Of a DNA stretch of 64,000 nt, positions 25,613 through 34,161 are shown piece after piece. The notes under the pieces were generated by a model, which made no database searches, had not been told where the DNA came from, and was given only the letters and a program-made list of their open reading frames with translations. This DNA is from Pseudoalteromonas piscicida (GTDB taxonomy: Bacteria > Pseudomonadota > Gammaproteobacteria > Enterobacterales > Alteromonadaceae), in the NCBI RefSeq assembly GCF_002208135.1, contig NZ_CP021646.1, positions 2,234,001-2,298,000 on the forward strand. The letters are read 5' to 3'. A program made the translations under genes and the position numbers. How positions within the stretch are numbered: position 1 is the stretch's first letter; each line of letters starts with the position of its first letter.

Positions 25613-26579
25613 TTGCAGGGAAATAAACTAAATTAGCAATCAATTGTTGTGCCTGTTGTTCATTCAGCGCTAGTTTTGAGTTGAGCACAACAAATGCTTG
25701 CTTTTGTGACCACCCTTGATAATGAATTCCCAAATCCACCGCCATCAAAGTCACGATTAGCGCTTTATGCCGCTCTATTGCCTTTGTACATTTTGCTACA
25801 GTTGAAGGCACATTAATAAATCCATCGCGCCAATTAAGCCCAGCCACTCTTTGGCAGTTAGTTGGCAATAACTCGAGTATATAAGGCTGTTGAGTATTCG
25901 GCGTTATCTTGAGCTCAATTGACTTACTATTTTTCTCATCAATTTTTGATAACATTGCTAAAACTTTATTAGGCGATTCTTGGATAGCCCCGTAAAAATT
26001 TAGCTTTGATTGATACCACTCTTTCCCATTAGGCAACTGATGCAGCCCAAGCATAGCTCTTGGTTTGTAATCATCCAAATAAGCCAATAGAGTTGCGCGA
26101 GATGGTACGTCAATATCCGAATCTTCAAGCTGCAGCATTAAAGCCTCTCGCTCTAGTCTGTTTAAACGAATATTACTTTCGTCTGCCTCTTTTAGTTTTG
26201 TTATTACAAATGTAAGCCACAGTTCAAGCTCCTCGCCACTCACTTTATCTTTTACGTTTTTAAGCACCGAGATATTGCTAGGCCAAGGTAAGTAACGCTC
26301 AGGGTATCGTTCTTGAATTCTTAAGTAGTCAAGCTCCTTGTGTGCCATAACATCAGGTTCGTTCAAACTGCTAGACAATAAAGCATGGCGTAACTGTAAG
26401 TAGCCCTCGGTGAACGGTAAAACAGTAATATTATCCGTAGATGAATGACTTAAACTATTGTTAAGAGAGATTAAAGAAGATCTGAGCTCTTGATAACTTA
26501 CGACTTGCTTGTGCTCACTACAAGCGGATAGGAATATAAACGCGACCAAAGTAAGGTTGAACAATAAATGCTTTTTCAT
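25575..26579 (-). CDS. Lipoprotein of about 334 aa, weakly DUF885-like at the C terminus
   Basis: A lipoprotein signal (MKKHLLFNLTLVAFIFLSAC) is followed by a helical protein. The segment VDLGIHYQGWSQKQAFVVL near residue 283 recalls the C-terminal end of DUF885 proteins, but the zinc-binding residues of that family are not seen, so an enzymatic role is doubtful. The gene follows the TonB2 operon but is separated from it by a terminator. It overlaps the DksA-like gene tail to tail. The family is not firmly recognised. Confidence 0.7.
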   Translation of the reverse strand: MKKHLLFNLTLVAFIFLSACSEHKQVVSYQELRSSLISLNNSLSHSSTDNITVLPFTEGYLQLRHALLSSSLNEPDVMAHKELDYLRIQERYPERYLPWPSNISVLKNVKDKVSGEELELWLTFVITKLKEADESNIRLNRLEREALMLQLEDSDIDVPSRATLLAYLDDYKPRAMLGLHQLPNGKEWYQSKLNFYGAIQESPNKVLAMLSKIDEKNSKSIELKITPNTQQPYILELLPTNCQRVAGLNWRDGFINVPSTVAKCTKAIERHKALIVTLMAVDLGIHYQGWSQKQAFVVLNSKLALNEQQAQQLIANLVYFPATIFAAFPHFLEP

Positions 26580-26603
26580 AATTTCACATTAAAACTTGAA
26601 ATC

Positions 26604-26628
26604 AAAAAAGCCCCTTTCGGGGCTTTTT
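26604..26628. terminator. Bidirectional terminator after the TonB2 operon
   Basis: A 10 bp stem (AAAAAGCCCC/GGGGCTTTTT) with a TTTC loop lies directly after the stop of the TPR gene on the minus strand. Confidence 0.9.
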
Positions 26629-26630
26629 AA

Positions 26631-27890
26631 TTAGAGGCTAACACCCCTACGTTGTGCTTTTTCTTTGATAAAGCTCGACCAGCTAATCGCAAATCTTCGA
26701 GTACTAGGATCTTCCTTCGCCTTCAAAATTGCTGCATAAGCTTGCTTGAACTTATCTTGATAGTAGTAAGCTTCCGCAAGATCGGCATAGGTACTGCCTT
26801 TCTTTTTGGTACCAAGCTCTAACGCTTTATTTAGTCTAACTACTGCTGCACTATACTGCTGATTTTGCAGCAGAAGGCCACCTGCTCTTCCATAAAGTTC
26901 TGCGTCATCGTCAAATTTTGCAGCTTCTTCATAGTATTTAGCAGCATCACTGATGTGTTTAGCTTGGTGGTAATAACTTGCAAGCGCAGTCACGTTTTGC
27001 TTTGTGCGTTCAATTTTGCCATCTTTCATAGCCTTTTCGAACGTTTGAGCAGCACGCCAAGGATCTTCTGTTAAAGAGTATAAGCTTCCAAGAATCTTAT
27101 AGTCATTCTCTTTTTCAAAGTAACCTTTGCTATACGCCACCTTCATTACAGTCATACCTTTACTGTAATCTTCGGTTTGCAAATAAAAACCACCCAGTTG
27201 TGTCCAAGCTTTCGGGTCTTCTGGGAAAACACGTACTAACTCTTCACCAACCTCTACAGCCTTTTTGAATTGCTTTAATTCAAAGTAAGCTGCAACTTTC
27301 ATCAGATAATATTGTTTATTTGGCTCTTCTACACCTGCGATAGCTTTATCAGCTGGAGCAATAACATTGGTATATTGCTTTAACTCATAATAAGCTTGCG
27401 CGATACGACCGTGTACTTTAGGGTCATTTTCACCCGTAAAGTCCATCCACGCTTCATAGGCTTTGATACCTTCTGAGTACTTTTCAGTACCAAGCAAAAG
27501 GTCACCAAGTAACTTCATTAGATCGCCCTGATCTTTAAAGTTAAGCGCATCAGGAGCAATAGCTAAACGCGTATATTTAATCGCTTCGCTGTAGTTTTCC
27601 TTTTGAGCATAAAGCTGACCTAGGTAACGGTTAACCGTTGCTTTATCGAAATCATCTGAAGGGTCAAGTTCGCGAAGCATTGCAATCGCTTCATCGACTT
27701 TTTCTTCATTATATAATTCGAATGCTTTGGCAACTTTTTTACCTACTCGCTCACCCATGATCTTAGTTTTTGCCGCTTTACGCTTCTCTATTTCTTCATA
27801 GTTAGGCGCAGCAGAAACTGACTCTGAGTAAATGCCACCAGTCAATGCAATAAGAAGAGCAAGAGCTGTAAATTTGGGTAAACTTTTCAT
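26631..27890 (-). CDS. TPR-repeat periplasmic protein of the TonB2 system
   Basis: The 419-residue protein has a Sec signal (MKSLPKFTALALLIALTGGIYSESVSAAP) and then about eight tetratricopeptide repeats, for example YLGQLYAQKENYSEAIKYTR and GRIAQAYYELKQYTNVI. It is the last gene of the six-gene DUF3450/TtpC/ExbB2/ExbD2/TonB2 operon. An AAGGAGG site directly precedes the ATG. Such TPR partners are a regular part of TonB2 loci in Vibrio and Alteromonadales and are thought to scaffold the energising complex. Confidence 0.88.
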   Translation of the reverse strand: MKSLPKFTALALLIALTGGIYSESVSAAPNYEEIEKRKAAKTKIMGERVGKKVAKAFELYNEEKVDEAIAMLRELDPSDDFDKATVNRYLGQLYAQKENYSEAIKYTRLAIAPDALNFKDQGDLMKLLGDLLLGTEKYSEGIKAYEAWMDFTGENDPKVHGRIAQAYYELKQYTNVIAPADKAIAGVEEPNKQYYLMKVAAYFELKQFKKAVEVGEELVRVFPEDPKAWTQLGGFYLQTEDYSKGMTVMKVAYSKGYFEKENDYKILGSLYSLTEDPWRAAQTFEKAMKDGKIERTKQNVTALASYYHQAKHISDAAKYYEEAAKFDDDAELYGRAGGLLLQNQQYSAAVVRLNKALELGTKKKGSTYADLAEAYYYQDKFKQAYAAILKAKEDPSTRRFAISWSSFIKEKAQRRGVSL

Positions 27891-27900
27891 GCCTGCCTCC

Positions 27901-28518
27901 TTAATTACCTTGGTTCAATGTGAAATCAAGCTGGACTGTGATGCCAGGTTGCTTCTGTGGTTTACCATCAACAACTTTAGGACGGTATTTCCACTTACGC
28001 AATGCACGCTTTGCTTCACGGTCAAAGATACGCTTTGGTTCAGCATCGATAATTTCAACATCTTCGACTCCACCTAGCTCATTGATTGTGAAAGATAAAC
28101 GTACCCAACCTTCTTTACCATCACGAGCGGCTTGAGGTGGATATTTTGGCTCTATTCGAACGATAGGTGTCGCATCACCATCACGGCCAAACTCGCCAGG
28201 TCCAGATAAACCACCTGCAGTACCACCTAGGTCAATACTAGGCATGTTAAAGCCGATGTTACCCGCAGAAGGATCAGCCATGTCTGGCTGAGGCGGCTGC
28301 GGCTTTGGCGGCTGCTTAGGTGGTGGCGGCGGCGGAGGCGGGACACGCTTCCGCTGCTGCACCTTCGATTCAGGCGGATTCGACATAATCTCGACTACGA
28401 TTTGTTCCTTTTGTACATCTGCCCTATCCGCTCCTCCGGAGATAAGATATGACATGAAAAAGAACAAGCCGAGAGTTACTGCCCCACCTGCTAGAAGTGA
28501 AAACAGAAGTCGAATCAT
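27901..28518 (-). CDS. tonB2: TonB2-type energy transducer
   Basis: The 205-residue protein has one N-terminal membrane helix (LLFSLLAGGAVTLGLFFFMSYL), a Pro-rich periplasmic stretch (PPPPPPPKQPPKPQPPQP), and a C-terminal TonB domain (IVRIEPKYPPQAARDGKEGW... KRALRKWKYRPKVVDGK). It passes proton-motive energy to outer membrane receptors; the copper receptor at 51.7 kb is one possible client. Its ATG overlaps the exbD2 stop by one base. Confidence 0.93.
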   Translation of the reverse strand: MIRLLFSLLAGGAVTLGLFFFMSYLISGGADRADVQKEQIVVEIMSNPPESKVQQRKRVPPPPPPPPKQPPKPQPPQPDMADPSAGNIGFNMPSIDLGGTAGGLSGPGEFGRDGDATPIVRIEPKYPPQAARDGKEGWVRLSFTINELGGVEDVEIIDAEPKRIFDREAKRALRKWKYRPKVVDGKPQKQPGITVQLDFTLNQGN

Positions 28519-28922
28519 TACTGATCTCCAGCTATTGAAATCTTCAAGTTGTCGCCTGTCGCTTTAATCTGGTCCATAACCTGAACAACTACGCCGTGTT
28601 TCGCACCTTTATCGGCTTGAATAATAATCACGTCAGTAGGCTGCTCAGCCATTAGACTTTCAAGGTTTGCACTTACACGCTCAACATCAACTTGACGCTT
28701 GTCCATCCAAATCTCACCATTTTCACGGATTGCGATAAAGATGTTTGCATTCTTAGTCTTTTGTGCTTGTGCCGCTTTTGGCTTATTAACCTCAATACCA
28801 GCTTCTTTAACAAAAGAAGTGGTTACGATGAAGAAGATAAGCATGATGAATACGATGTCTAGCATCGGCGTCATATCTACTGCTGCATCTTCTTCTTCAC
28901 GAAAACGTTGTTTACGTGCCAT
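28518..28922 (-). CDS. exbD2: Biopolymer transport protein ExbD2
   Basis: The 134-residue protein has one membrane helix, with the proton-path aspartate in MTPMLDIVFIMLIFFIVTTS (Asp about 22), and a periplasmic domain ending GDNLKISIAGDQ. It forms the motor with ExbB2. It lies between exbB2 (14-base gap) and tonB2 (one-base overlap). Confidence 0.94.
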   Translation of the reverse strand: MARKQRFREEEDAAVDMTPMLDIVFIMLIFFIVTTSFVKEAGIEVNKPKAAQAQKTKNANIFIAIRENGEIWMDKRQVDVERVSANLESLMAEQPTDVIIIQADKGAKHGVVVQVMDQIKATGDNLKISIAGDQ

Positions 28923-28936
28923 AGTTCAATCTCTCT

Positions 28937-29461
28937 CTAGTGATGAGGCAAGCTATCAACTAGCTTCTCTTTAGCCATTTTTGCACGTGCTTCTAAACGC
29001 GTGCTAAAGAAAACACCTGATAGTGCCGCAACCATTCCAGCCATTGTTGGTACCGTAGCCATTGATATGCCTGAAGCCATTAATCGTGCATTACCCGTAC
29101 CTTGAGTAGCCATCGTCTCAAATACTGTGATCATACCTGTCACTGTACCTAAAAGACCGATTAATGGACACATCGCAACCAATGTTTTGATAATCAACAT
29201 GCGCTCATCTAATTTTTCAGACGCTTCAGAAATCCAAGCATCGCGGATTCTGTGTGCGTACCAAGACGTAGTATCTTGGCGGGCGTCCCACTTAGCGACG
29301 ATATCCTTGTGTAGCTTAGGAAATTCGCCTAGTAGGAACCAATAGCGCTCAATCATTAAAACCCACATTAGAAAGAGTGCTATCGCGACCACGTATAATA
29401 CATCGCCGCCTGTAGCAACAAAATCCCTGATAGATTCCCATATCTCCATCAGGACTAACAT
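28937..29461 (-). CDS. exbB2: Biopolymer transport protein ExbB2
   Basis: The 174-residue MotA/TolQ/ExbB-family protein has three membrane segments. The characteristic TM2/TM3 region reads CPLIGLLGTVTGMITVFETM and SMATVPTMAGMVAALSGVFF. Its start overlaps the stop of the upstream TtpC-like gene (TAATG). A second ATG four codons in is also possible. Confidence 0.93.
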   Translation of the reverse strand: MLVLMEIWESIRDFVATGGDVLYVVAIALFLMWVLMIERYWFLLGEFPKLHKDIVAKWDARQDTTSWYAHRIRDAWISEASEKLDERMLIIKTLVAMCPLIGLLGTVTGMITVFETMATQGTGNARLMASGISMATVPTMAGMVAALSGVFFSTRLEARAKMAKEKLVDSLPHH

Positions 29462-30825
29462 TAGGCTTTCTCCTTCTCCGCGTGAGTAGCAACAATACCT
29501 GCGCTTTGCTCATCTAGGATATGTAGAACCGCTTTGCTACGACCGTGTACAACAGCGTGAAGTAGAATTAGAGGTAGAGCTGCAATAAGACCTAGTGCTG
29601 TAGTTACTAGCGCTAGAGAGATGTTCCCTGCCATAATCTTCGGATCACCAGTACCGTAAAGTGTGATTGATTCGAATGTCATAATCATACCAACAACCGT
29701 ACCTAGTAGACCTAGTAGTGGTGCAATTGCCGCTAGGATCTTGATGATGTTCACACCCATCTCGATACGTGGAGTTTCACGTAGGATAGCTTCATCAAGC
29801 TTAAGTTCTAGGTTTTCAACGTCTTGATCTTTGTTATCATGATAAACTTTCAAGATACGACCAAGTGGGTTGTTTGTGTTAGGGTTATTCGCGTTTTTGA
29901 TTTGCGCTTTGATTTTACCGCTAACAATGAATAGGTCTAGCATGCGAACGATTGCAATCAATGCACCTAAAATAAGTAGTGCAGTAATGATGTAACCAAC
30001 CGTGTCACCTTGGTGCCAGCGCTCTTCCATCGTTGCGCGTTGAGTATTAAGTTGTAGTAATGAACCACGAGTTGGGTCAACTGCAACCATAACGAACTTA
30101 TCAGCAGGTGCAGCGATTAGACGCTCAACGCCACCAAGTTCTCCGCTAGGTTGTTTACCAAGAGGAACAATTTGCTTGTTCTCAGCATCGTAAATAACGT
30201 AACCATCTTTAGTTAATAGGTTGAAGTTACCAACACGCGTTACTTCTTTAACGTTTACGTCACCATTTAACTCAGCAACTTCGGCTTCAAACTTAGAAAC
30301 TTTTGCTGACTCGGTCATTTCAGTTTGGAAAGCAATCCAAAGGTCTTCTAGCTCACGAGTAGTTGGCAGCTCTTTTGCTTCAGCTAGTGAACGAAGCACT
30401 TCAGCACGTCCTGGCTTTTCAGCACTTACTAGTGAAGCTTCGATTGAACCGATAGCGTCAGCTGCTGAACGACGTACAACACCGAACATTTCACCAAGTG
30501 TACCTTTGGCATTTTCTAGCTCAACTTCTTTCTCAGCTAGTGTGATTTCATTTTGCTTGAATTGTTCGTTTAAACGCTCACCACGTGCTTTCTCAGCAGC
30601 AAGTTCACGCTTCGCTTTGTTCAACAACGCTTGTTTGTCAGCACGGTCGTTTAAAAACTCTTGCTCACGTTGTTTGTTGATTTTGCCTTCAGAGATACGG
30701 TTTTGTTTAACCTGCTCTAGAATTTTGTCTAAGGCTTCAGTGTTTGCGTGTGCATTTAGCGCGGCACCAGCAGAAACTGTTAACGCTGCAGCAACTGCAA
30801 AACCTTTAAATAGTTTCTTCATCAT
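29461..30825 (-). CDS. TtpC-like MotA/TolQ/ExbB proton channel family protein
   Basis: The 454-residue protein has a Sec signal (MMKKLFKGFAVAAALTVSAGAALNAHA), a long coiled-coil region (about 35-120) rich in Glu/Lys/Ala, a periplasmic beta domain (VGNFNLLTKDGYVIYDAENK), and a C-terminal ExbB-like core with APLLGLLGTVVGMIMTFESI (about 370-390) and ALVTTALGLIAALPLIL. TtpC proteins are required by TonB2 systems in Vibrio. The gene lies three bases after the DUF3450 gene and overlaps exbB2 by one base. Confidence 0.92.
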   Translation of the reverse strand: MMKKLFKGFAVAAALTVSAGAALNAHANTEALDKILEQVKQNRISEGKINKQREQEFLNDRADKQALLNKAKRELAAEKARGERLNEQFKQNEITLAEKEVELENAKGTLGEMFGVVRRSAADAIGSIEASLVSAEKPGRAEVLRSLAEAKELPTTRELEDLWIAFQTEMTESAKVSKFEAEVAELNGDVNVKEVTRVGNFNLLTKDGYVIYDAENKQIVPLGKQPSGELGGVERLIAAPADKFVMVAVDPTRGSLLQLNTQRATMEERWHQGDTVGYIITALLILGALIAIVRMLDLFIVSGKIKAQIKNANNPNTNNPLGRILKVYHDNKDQDVENLELKLDEAILRETPRIEMGVNIIKILAAIAPLLGLLGTVVGMIMTFESITLYGTGDPKIMAGNISLALVTTALGLIAALPLILLHAVVHGRSKAVLHILDEQSAGIVATHAEKEKA

Positions 30826-30828
30826 TTA

Positions 30829-31599
30829 TTACTCCGCGCCAAAGATAGGTAGATCGATAAGTTCAGGAGCCGCTTGCTTACGTGCAATACGGATCATGCT
30901 CTTAACAGGCTTAAGGTATTCTTCGCCAAGTTGTTCCCACTGCCTAGTGTTGTTGTTCCAAACCCAAGCATGTTTTTGGTCGAACGACTGAGCAACGTAT
31001 GCGATACGGCCAAGACGTGCGAAGTCAACATTGATGTTTTTGCCGTTTTGTTCAAGAGAACCTTGGTTTGAAACTATAGTTGTGCTGTAGTCAGTTTCAA
31101 TCGTGTACGCTTCAAGAACTTGACGGAACTTCTCAGAAGTTGTTACAGACGAGTTAGTCATGATGCTGCGAAGTTTCTCAACGCGCTCTAGACGTGTATC
31201 TTGATTAAACGGAACGTCCGCTTTGATGAATTGCTCAAGCGTATCGATCATGCGATACATCAAAGGCACAACGTCCTGTTTTGTCTTGTCAATAGTACCA
31301 ATTTGACGCTCAAGAGACTCAATACCTGCATTTTGATCTGCTACAAGACGTGCAACGTGATCGTTATACACTTTAAGCAGTTCTGCTTCTTCAACCAGAC
31401 CACGATATTCCGCGACCATTTCTTGAGACTGACCGTAAAGGTTATCAATCTTTTCTTGAGACTTTTTAGCAGCCGTTTGAGTTTGTTGACCTACTTTTTG
31501 TATGTCATTCAAAGGATCTGCAATCACATTGCTGCTTGCAAAAGCTGTCGCGCCTAAAAGCGCCGTAGCTACAAGGCTCTTTCTGATTTTAACAGACAT
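30829..31599 (-). CDS. DUF3450 periplasmic coiled-coil protein, first gene of the TonB2 operon
   Basis: This is a 256-residue secreted protein with signal MSVKIRKSLVATALLGATAF and a long coiled coil (about 30-100), followed by the conserved VPLMYRMIDTLEQFIKADVPF and the C-terminal WNNNTRQWEQLGEEY segment of DUF3450. ATG 31599 is chosen for the GGGA site five bases upstream; an in-frame TTG three codons earlier is less likely. The family is nearly always first in TtpC-TonB2 operons, but its precise role is unknown. Confidence 0.9.
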   Translation of the reverse strand: MSVKIRKSLVATALLGATAFASSNVIADPLNDIQKVGQQTQTAAKKSQEKIDNLYGQSQEMVAEYRGLVEEAELLKVYNDHVARLVADQNAGIESLERQIGTIDKTKQDVVPLMYRMIDTLEQFIKADVPFNQDTRLERVEKLRSIMTNSSVTTSEKFRQVLEAYTIETDYSTTIVSNQGSLEQNGKNINVDFARLGRIAYVAQSFDQKHAWVWNNNTRQWEQLGEEYLKPVKSMIRIARKQAAPELIDLPIFGAE

Positions 31600-32002
31600 A
31601 GTTCCCAACCAATTAAGTAATGTTACTTTTATAATTTTCGCGCTCTCACCAACGTGAGAGCAACCCTGATATCATTTGACAGATATCAACTGTCCAATAA
31701 TGCTAAATGCAACACGATGTGTCAACTTCACTGTGAAAACATTTTTTGTCAATAAATAAGTAATAATTATATACAAAACAAAAAATTAACATCAAAAACA
31801 CAGCAAAAGATACACATCCCTTGTAAAACCAACCTTTTGCATACGTTGTTTACAATATTTTACACCGGATTTATTCCAATAAATTGAATAGATATTCTAA
31901 ATAGAAATCATGAATAACCTATAAAAACAGCAGCATAAGCTCGATTTTTCATTGCACAGAACGCAAATTATTTCATCTTCTGCGAACTAACGCAAAATTT
32001 GT
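31600..32002. promoter_or_regulatory. Leader and promoter region of the TonB2 operon
   Basis: This AT-rich gap of 403 bases holds two perfect dyads on the operon side. One is GCTCTCAC-CAAC-GTGAGAGC (31642-31661), a hairpin about 45 bases before the start. The other is TGATATC-8 bases-GATATCA (31667-31688), a likely operator. Neither looks like a Fur box. The remainder shows only AT-rich sequence. Confidence 0.45.
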
Positions 32003-32647
32003 TTATCTATCCCAAATCGCTTGATCTATTTTTTCCTGCAGCACTTGAACGAATTCAGCGACGTGTAGACCATCCATTAAGGCGTGGTGGACTTCAATAC
32101 AAAATGGCATCGTACCATCTGCTTTATTGTATTTTCCGAACACAAATTTCGGGATGCCAAAGTCATCTCTGCTATGCCTCGCATGACCAAAACTCGAAAA
32201 AGATAACCATGGAAGTATAGATACATGAACACAATTTGGCACCTGACTTTCCATTAAAAATTGTTCACTGACAAGCGGTCCACTTAGTTGCTCTGTTTTG
32301 CTATGAATATTGGCGCTGATAAAGCGGTTGAAATCACTTTCAGGTGCAAGCCTTACAAATCTGAAGGTTTCATCCCCTCGCAGAAAGACACTGCTAATTT
32401 CTACAGCATCATATTCAACCACCTCTCCCGCTTCAATACGGTAACGAATGGGGGTATAGCTTTGTAATGCCAGCTGTAGCGCGTACAGACAACTAAGAGA
32501 AAAAGGCACTGCATTACGTTTACTCATCTCGTACACTCTTTCCATTTGTAAGCTAACGGTAACGGTAAAATAAGGCTGGGCAAAATCATTGAAGAAGGAA
32601 AAGTGTTCTTGGCGGGGCCAAGTATCAAGAGATATTTTCTTTTTCAT
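32003..32647 (-). CDS. Chloramphenicol acetyltransferase-like (CAT type A fold) protein
   Basis: The 214-residue protein matches the CAT family in size and layout: W-x-R-x-x-HFxFF near residue 10, FSLSCLYALQLAL near 48, and the active-site HHALMDGLHVAEF (catalytic His about 188). Chromosomal members in marine bacteria are not always resistance enzymes, so the acceptor substrate is uncertain. It follows the leucine dehydrogenase terminator on the same strand, so it likely has its own weak promoter or depends on read-through. Confidence 0.85.
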   Translation of the reverse strand: MKKKISLDTWPRQEHFSFFNDFAQPYFTVTVSLQMERVYEMSKRNAVPFSLSCLYALQLALQSYTPIRYRIEAGEVVEYDAVEISSVFLRGDETFRFVRLAPESDFNRFISANIHSKTEQLSGPLVSEQFLMESQVPNCVHVSILPWLSFSSFGHARHSRDDFGIPKFVFGKYNKADGTMPFCIEVHHALMDGLHVAEFVQVLQEKIDQAIWDR

Positions 32648-32649
32648 AC

Positions 32650-32671
32650 AAAAAAAGGGGCGTTTGCCCCT
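32650..32671 (-). terminator. Terminator after leucine dehydrogenase gene
   Basis: A 6 bp GC-rich stem (AGGGGC/GCCCCT) with a GTTT loop is followed on the minus strand by seven U. It lies between the ldh stop and the CAT-like start. Confidence 0.8.
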
Positions 32672-32696
32672 CTCTGGTAATTAAACGGCGCTGTTA

Positions 32697-33737
32697 TTAT
32701 AGACCGTTTTCAATAATCTCTTGAGCTAATTTATCAGCAATTATATGTGTTGAAACTTTCTCATCTTCAGAACGCTTAAAGATTTCGGTTAGCGTGTCAT
32801 AGATACCTTCAACGTGTCTTGTCGCTGCAGCTTCATCATAACCTTCAGGCTTTGTTTCATAGTAGACATTGATGATTCCACCAGCGTTAATCACATAGTC
32901 TGGTGCGTACAAAATGCCTTTTTCACGGATGATCTCACCATGACGAGACTCTGCAAGCTGATTATTTGCACATCCTGCAATAATCGTGGCTTTGATACGT
33001 GGAATAGTGTCGTCGTTTACCGTTGCGCCTAATGCGCATGGTGCATACACATCAACATCTAAATCATAGATTTCGTCAATACCTACAGCGGTAGCATTAA
33101 AGTCATTAACCACTCTTTGTACTGAGTCTTCGTTGATATCGGTAACAAATAGCTCAGCGCCAGCTTCATGAAGATGTTTACATAATGTATAAGCAACAGC
33201 ACCAAGCCCCTGCACAGCAACTTTGATACCAGCTAAATCTTGGTGACCATATTTGTGCTGGTAAGCAGCTTTAATTCCAAGGAATGTACCTAACGCAGTA
33301 AACGGTGAAGGGTTACCGCTCTTTCCTTCAAGGCCCATTACGTAATTTGTTTCTTTGTGCATTACCATCACATCACCGGTTGTGATGTTCACATCCTCAG
33401 CTGAGTAGTAGCTGCCACCTAAGCGGTCTAGATGCTTACCAAACGCTCTGAATAGCGCTTCCGACTTGATTGTCTTAGCATCCCCAATAATAACTGATTT
33501 GCCACCACCAAATGGTAGACGTGCAACCGCATTCTTATAGGTCATCCCTTTAGATAAACGCAGTACATCATATACCGCATCTTCGTCAGAGGCATAATTC
33601 CATAGGCGACAACCGCCGACAGCTGGACCTAGCTTAGTGTTATGTACCGCGATAATCGCTTTAAGACCTGATGCTTCGTCTGAACAGAATACGACTTGTT
33701 CATGGTTATCAAATTCAACTTGGTTAAATACAGCCAC
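32697..33737 (-). CDS. ldh: Leucine (branched-chain amino acid) dehydrogenase
   Basis: This NAD-dependent enzyme deaminates Leu/Val/Ile to the 2-oxo acids. In the 346-residue protein are GPAVGGCRLWNY, the catalytic lysine region SKGMTYKNAVARLPFGGGKSV (about 65-85), and a Rossmann fold with VAVQGLGAVAYTLC. GTG 33737 is chosen because GGAG lies nine bases upstream and the product then begins MAVFNQVEFDNHEQ, the family's usual N terminus. An in-frame TTG five codons earlier lies within that ribosome site. Confidence 0.93.
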   Translation of the reverse strand: MAVFNQVEFDNHEQVVFCSDEASGLKAIIAVHNTKLGPAVGGCRLWNYASDEDAVYDVLRLSKGMTYKNAVARLPFGGGKSVIIGDAKTIKSEALFRAFGKHLDRLGGSYYSAEDVNITTGDVMVMHKETNYVMGLEGKSGNPSPFTALGTFLGIKAAYQHKYGHQDLAGIKVAVQGLGAVAYTLCKHLHEAGAELFVTDINEDSVQRVVNDFNATAVGIDEIYDLDVDVYAPCALGATVNDDTIPRIKATIIAGCANNQLAESRHGEIIREKGILYAPDYVINAGGIINVYYETKPEGYDEAAATRHVEGIYDTLTEIFKRSEDEKVSTHIIADKLAQEIIENGL

Positions 33738-34054
33738 TTTCTTCTTCTCCAAAAATTATCTATCCCATACGGGTAAGCTCTTAGGTGTGACTTTGCGTTT
33801 AATACCACACTAAGGGCAAATAGCGCTGAAATTGGCAAGACTCTATCACTAACTCTAGCACCATTCCACAAATTGAGATGATATAAACCCAATTTAAAGC
33901 AAATACAAATATTTAATTCAAAATTAAAACAAAAGAAAGGTAAGTAAGCCAGAAATACAGTCGAATTGGGAATTTTAATTTAAGTTATTGAGTTTTTCTG
34001 AAGTTACTGTTTACGTAAACGGAAGGTAAATAAGCATTGTAAACATATCAGTAC
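33738..34054. other. AT-rich gap upstream of leucine dehydrogenase
   Basis: The 317-base segment should hold the ldh promoter (minus strand). It is strongly AT-rich, with poly-A/T tracts, and no gene or clear repeat is visible. Confidence 0.4.
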
Positions 34055-34078
34055 AAAAAAGGAGGCTGAACGCCTCCT
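34055..34078 (-). terminator. Terminator after fumarase gene
   Basis: A 7 bp stem (AGGAGGC/GCCTCCT) with a TGAAC loop is followed on the minus strand by six U, about 85 bases after the fumarase stop. Confidence 0.85.
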
Positions 34079-34161
34079 CAATAATACATCAACTCGTTAA
34101 CTTAACACCCTAAGCCGAATATTTAAGCGGAAAGTATCTATATACTCTCCATCAAAACAAC

